Shown piece after piece: positions 60,866 through 64,000 of a DNA stretch of 64,000 nt (within the stretch, counting starts at the first letter, position 1; each line of letters starts with the position of its first letter). The position numbers and the translations under genes are program-made. This DNA is from Selenomonas sp. AE3005 (GTDB taxonomy: Bacteria; Bacillota; Negativicutes; Selenomonadales; Selenomonadaceae): positions 1-64,000 of the forward strand of contig NZ_JMME01000001.1 in assembly GCF_000686945.1 (NCBI RefSeq), in the 5' to 3' direction. The notes beneath the pieces were generated by a model. That model saw only the letters and a program-made list of their open reading frames with translations. It was not told the DNA's origin and ran no database searches.

Positions 60866-61549
60866 ATGGACGTACAGGCAGAGTTATTAAAGCTGCAGGA
60901 TAAAAAATACGGACAGTTTCAGCAGAAACTGCTGCCTGCTTTGGCCCCAGACAGTATTATCGGTGTGCGCACCCCCGAACTGCGCCAAATGGCCAAGGGC
61001 CTGCTGAAAAGCGATGAGGCGGCAGCCTTCCTTACGGCCTTGCCGCATAAGTTCTTTGAGGAAAATCAGCTGCAGGCGTTTATGATTGCCGGCATTAAGG
61101 ACTATGACTTATGCCTGAGGGAGCTAAAAGCGTTTTTGTCCTATGTTGATAACTGGGCTACCTGCGACCAGATGTCGCCGCAAGTCTTTAAAAAACATCG
61201 CGGCGCGCTGCTGCCGGAGATAAAAACATGGCTGCAATCCCCGCATACATATACCAAACGCTTTGCGATAAAAATGTTGATGGACCATTTCCTCGACGAG
61301 GATTTTGACTTGTCATATTTGGAACTGGTGGCGGCCGTACGCTCTGAGGAATACTATGTCAACATGATGATTGCCTGGTACTTTGCTACGGCCCTGGCCA
61401 AGCAATACGAGGCGGCCTTGCCCTTTATCGAGAAAAAACGTCTGGCTGTCTGGACACATAACAAGGCCATTCAAAAAGCCAGGGAAAGCTATCGGGTGAG
61501 TGTGGCGGCCAAAGCGTATTTGCAGCAGCTGAAGATAAAACAGGGATAA
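60866..61549 (+). CDS. DNA alkylation repair protein, AlkD-like
   Basis: A 227-aa all-helical HEAT-repeat protein of the AlkC/AlkD glycosylase-like family, which removes alkylated bases. Typical stretches are VRTPELRQMAK, FFEENQLQAFMIAG, VDNWATCDQMSP, FAIKMLMDHFLD and YYVNMMIAWYFATAL. The WATCD region carries the conserved Trp and Asp. The many small YhaZ-type relatives in Firmicutes are less studied, so activity is inferred. It follows the peptidase by 21 bases. TGACTTGTCA at 61306. Confidence 0.88.
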   Translation: MDVQAELLKLQDKKYGQFQQKLLPALAPDSIIGVRTPELRQMAKGLLKSDEAAAFLTALPHKFFEENQLQAFMIAGIKDYDLCLRELKAFLSYVDNWATCDQMSPQVFKKHRGALLPEIKTWLQSPHTYTKRFAIKMLMDHFLDEDFDLSYLELVAAVRSEEYYVNMMIAWYFATALAKQYEAALPFIEKKRLAVWTHNKAIQKARESYRVSVAAKAYLQQLKIKQG

Positions 61550-61638
61550 ATCATATCCCCCCGGGGGGCTTGTGGAGAGTTTGGCATATTGTTATTATCT
61601 AAATGAAAGTGATTTTCGACTAAGAGAGGAGTAACAGT

Positions 61639-62973
61639 GTGCGATTACAAGCCAATGACAGACATTACTTAGGAATTGCCATGCCGGCGGCCTTGGAAGG
61701 ACTCTTTATGGTGCTGCTATCCTCCGTGGATATCATCATGGTGGGGGTACTCGGTACGGCGGCGATTGCGGCGGTCAGTATCTTTACCCAGCCACGTATG
61801 ATGCTTTTGTGTGTGGTGCGTTCGGTGGCCTCGGTGCTTACCCTGCTCACAGCCCAGAAATTTGGTCAGAAGAAATTAGAAGAGGTGCCTGCGCTGCTTG
61901 CGCGGACACTTTTTTGTATGCTGATTCTGATGGGCGCGCTCCATGTGTTCTTTTTCCTGCATTTAGAGAGGATTCTAAGCTGGATGGGAGCCAGGGAGGA
62001 TTATATGGAGGCGGCGCTGGCTTATGGCGATATAGCGCTCGTCGGCGTGTTTATGACAACACTGGCCACAATTCTGCAGGCCGTGCAGCTCGGCTACGGA
62101 CATACCAAGCAGGTAATGAGTGCCAATGTGCAGGGCAATGTGGTCAACATCATCGCCAATGCCCTGCTTATCTTCGGACTGGGGCCCTTCCCGGAGTTGG
62201 GTGTAGTTGGGGCGGCTGTGGGAACGGTCATCGGTACCAGCTGGACACTTATTGTTACGGGATATCAGCTGAAAAACAGCGAGTGGTCAGGCTGGGGCAG
62301 TTTTTGGCCGAACCAGGCATATTTTCGGGAATTTTTGCCGGTCTTTGCCGGTGTGTTCAGTGAGCAGGGCTTTGAGCGTATCGGTATGGTGCTCTACACA
62401 CGTATGGTGGCCGAGCTCGGCACAGCAGCCTATGCCGTACATGCTATCTGCATGAACTTTTGTGATTTTTATTACTGTTTTGCCGGCGGTCTGGGCAAGG
62501 CCAACATGGTGCTGGCAGGTCATGCCCATGGTGCCGGGGATTGGAATTACTGGCAGCGGCAGCTGCGGGCCGGGCTCAAGTGGAGTTTTGTTTTCTCCCT
62601 GCTGGCCTTCCTGCTGACTTATGGCCTGCGCTATGAAATCTTTGGCATTTATTCCCATGAGGCAGAACTTTTGCCCTTGGGCGCTTTGATAATGATTTTT
62701 GTGGCGGCGGTGAGTTTCCCCGAGGCCCATGCCATGGTCTGTGCCGGCGTCCTCAGGGGCAGCGGCAAGACCAGTCAGGTGGCGGCCTATTCCTTCGTGA
62801 GCATTGCCTTCCTGCGCCCCATCATAACGGCGGTTTTCCTGCAGTGGTTCCACTGGGGGCTCGCAGGGGCCTGGCTGGCACTGGCGATTGACCAGTCACT
62901 AAGAGCGTCCTGTGCGTCGTTTCTGCTCTGGCGCCTGTGGAGGAACAGGCCGCAAATTGTCTGTGACTCTTGA
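61639..62973 (+). CDS. MATE family efflux transporter
   Basis: A 444-aa membrane protein with twelve hydrophobic segments in two similar halves. N-terminal AMPAALEGLFMVLLSSVDIIMVGVLG and PRMMLLCVVRSVASVLTLLTAQ are typical MATE signatures; these proteins exchange drugs or metabolites for Na+ or H+. The start is GTG at 61639, with AGAGAGGAG upstream. A perfect CCCCCCGGGGGG palindrome lies at 61557-61568 in the preceding gap. Its stop overlaps the promoter of the riboswitch transcript. Confidence 0.92.
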   Translation: MRLQANDRHYLGIAMPAALEGLFMVLLSSVDIIMVGVLGTAAIAAVSIFTQPRMMLLCVVRSVASVLTLLTAQKFGQKKLEEVPALLARTLFCMLILMGALHVFFFLHLERILSWMGAREDYMEAALAYGDIALVGVFMTTLATILQAVQLGYGHTKQVMSANVQGNVVNIIANALLIFGLGPFPELGVVGAAVGTVIGTSWTLIVTGYQLKNSEWSGWGSFWPNQAYFREFLPVFAGVFSEQGFERIGMVLYTRMVAELGTAAYAVHAICMNFCDFYYCFAGGLGKANMVLAGHAHGAGDWNYWQRQLRAGLKWSFVFSLLAFLLTYGLRYEIFGIYSHEAELLPLGALIMIFVAAVSFPEAHAMVCAGVLRGSGKTSQVAAYSFVSIAFLRPIITAVFLQWFHWGLAGAWLALAIDQSLRASCASFLLWRLWRNRPQIVCDS

Positions 62974-62999
62974 CACAGACAGGGCGGTAATGGTAAAAT
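62970..62999 (+). promoter_or_regulatory. Promoter of the riboswitch transcript
   Basis: A perfect TTGACA (62970-62975) overlapping the MATE stop codon, 18 bases, TAAAAT (62994-62999). About 60 bases of leader precede the aptamer. Confidence 0.75.
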
Positions 63000-63059
63000 T
63001 TTTTCTATCCTAATGTGTATTGAGAGTAATTTTTAATAAGGAATTATTCATAAAGATTG

Positions 63060-63219
63060 AATCAGGTGTCGGAAGACTTAATAGAGAATCCGGTATATGC
63101 CGGAGCGGTCCCGCCACTGTAACAGGGAATTGTATTGCAAGTAAGTCACTGAAGAGGGGAAAGCCTCTTTGGGAAGGCGCGATATGATGATGAACTGGAG
63201 CCAGGAGAACTGCCTGATT
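63060..63219 (+). promoter_or_regulatory. Cobalamin (B12) riboswitch
   Basis: P1 is AATCAGG (63060-63066) with CCTGATT (63213-63219). The conserved B12-box parts are in order: CCGGAGCGGTCCCGCCACTG, AAGTCACTGAAG, GGGAAGGCGCG and AGCCAGGAGAACTGCCTGATT. The expression platform follows: a hairpin AAGAAACTG/CAGTTTCTT (63232-63253) and a terminator at 63302. High adenosylcobalamin or another cobamide would favour termination. It controls the ABC permease gene at 63371 and is the only such riboswitch seen in the window. Confidence 0.95.
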
Positions 63220-63301
63220 GACAATCACCGCAAGAAACTGTTGGCAGTTTCTTACACCCGCGAGCGATGGGGATGGGGATTTTACTGAGTTTGTTACGGT
63301 G

Positions 63302-63333
63302 AGCCTGTCTGCCTTTTTGCGGACAGGCTTTTT
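63302..63333 (+). terminator. Riboswitch-controlled terminator
   Basis: AGCCTGTC (63302-63309) pairs with GACAGGCT (63322-63329), followed by TTTTTG. It lies between the B12 aptamer and the permease gene. Confidence 0.85.
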
Positions 63334-63370
63334 GTATATTTTTATTTAATTAAATAGGGAGTGGACGATT

Positions 63371-64000
63371 TTGCAAAAACTTGTAAGCAAATTGTCGCAA
63401 ATGCTGATAACCCTGGTCGGAGTCAGCTTTCTGACTTTTTGTTTGACCTATCTGGCACCGGGCGACCCGGCGGCCATGCTGCTGGAGGCCGGCGACACGA
63501 TTGTTTCGCAGGAAACTCTGGACAAGACACGGGCGGAACTGGGACTCGACAAGCCGTTTCTCGTGCAGTATGTCAACTGGGCCGGCGGCGTTCTGCATGG
63601 GGATATGGGCATGTCTTACTCAGCGAAGAAACCGGTAACAGATAAGCTGCTCGAAGGCTTTGCCGGGACGCTGACGCTGGCGGCCGTGACGATTGTGTTT
63701 GTGCTGCTGATATCCCTGCCACTGGGTATCTGGTCGGCGGTGCACCGCAATGGCTGGCAGGACTATCTGGTACGGACGATATCCTTTATCGGTGTGTCCA
63801 TGCCGACCTTTTGGCTCGGTCTTATCTTTTTGTATGTGTTTGGTCTGAAACTGGGCTGGTTCCCCATTGCTAAATCCACAGTTACGGCACAGGGCATTGT
63901 TCTGCCAGCGCTTACGCTGGCGCTCTACATGTCGTCGAAGTACATCAGGCAGGTGCGTACGGTATTCCTGGAGGAACTGCAGCAGGATTATGTGGTGGGC
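63371..64000 (+). CDS. ABC transporter permease, Dpp/Opp/Nik type (partial, cut by window end)
   Basis: 210 codons remain open at the window end. The N-terminal membrane segment with FLTFCLTYLAPGDPA is the hallmark of DppB/OppB/NikB permeases. Further segments include LELGLDKPFLVQYVNW-like sequence, SLPLGIWSAV, SFIGVSMPTFWLGL and SKYIRQVRTVFLEEL, the ATPase-contact region. I chose TTG 63371, 9 bases after AGGGAG. Under a B12 riboswitch, nickel/cobalt (Nik-type) or corrinoid-related import is more likely than peptide import, but this is inference; the binding protein and ATPases would be downstream. Confidence 0.88.
   Translation, partial: MQKLVSKLSQMLITLVGVSFLTFCLTYLAPGDPAAMLLEAGDTIVSQETLDKTRAELGLDKPFLVQYVNWAGGVLHGDMGMSYSAKKPVTDKLLEGFAGTLTLAAVTIVFVLLISLPLGIWSAVHRNGWQDYLVRTISFIGVSMPTFWLGLIFLYVFGLKLGWFPIAKSTVTAQGIVLPALTLALYMSSKYIRQVRTVFLEELQQDYVVG

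Overview
This window looks like a chromosomal segment of an anaerobic Negativicutes bacterium (Selenomonas-like Firmicutes). That is an inference from several things: strong AGGAGG-type ribosome binding sites, frequent GTG and TTG starts, an anaerobic (cbi-type) cobalamin pathway, a carboxyspermidine-type polyamine route, and the Firmicute gene order rbgA-rnhB-ylqG-ylqH-yraN-comM. No prophage, CRISPR array or complete insertion sequence is visible. Nearly all genes lie on the + strand. The exceptions are guaB, one small ORF, tRNA-Ala and two candidate small RNAs.

Layout. 1-210 is the tail of an rRNA operon (5S rRNA and terminator). 289-10887 holds two unknown genes and then a long cobamide run: cbiT, cbiF, cbiG, cbiH, cbiJ, then cbiC, cobU, cbiP, cbiB, cobS. 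The run continues at 16548-20485 with an L-threonine kinase (PduX-like), cbiA, cobD and cobC. Between the halves sit a P-loop kinase, an accessory cassette (11807-15399: WYL regulator, a three-part ADP-ribosylglycohydrolase/DUF1643 fusion and a small protein) and a ketopantoate reductase-like gene. A cobalamin riboswitch appears only at 63060-63219, ahead of an Opp/Nik-type ABC permease cut by the window end.

20485-28219 is mixed: a sugar epimerase, rplM-rpsI, an exported repeat protein, trpF, a molybdopterin oxidoreductase and a diguanylate cyclase. 28531-35295 is a compact polyamine operon: arginine decarboxylase, spermidine synthase-like SpeE, carboxynorspermidine dehydrogenase and decarboxylase, agmatine deiminase and N-carbamoylputrescine amidase. 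It can take arginine through agmatine to putrescine and then spermidine, but no speD is present. smc-ftsY follow, converging on guaB. 42132-48379 is the rbgA to comM block, including a FliK-like/FlhB-tail-like pair. After two tRNAs come a YjiH-like membrane protein, two tandem hybrid histidine kinases, a divergent CrcB, a NYN-linker-RHH fusion, an SsuABC-like transporter, a duplicated metallopeptidase, an AlkD-like protein and a MATE transporter.

Signals not explained by ordinary genes: a 141/165-bp element with terminal inverted repeats present twice (28261 and 43831); two minus-strand small-RNA-like units with their own promoters and terminators (6185-6336 and 41619-41811); and the palindrome TGACnnGTCA, which I found 27 times by eye where about one is expected by chance.
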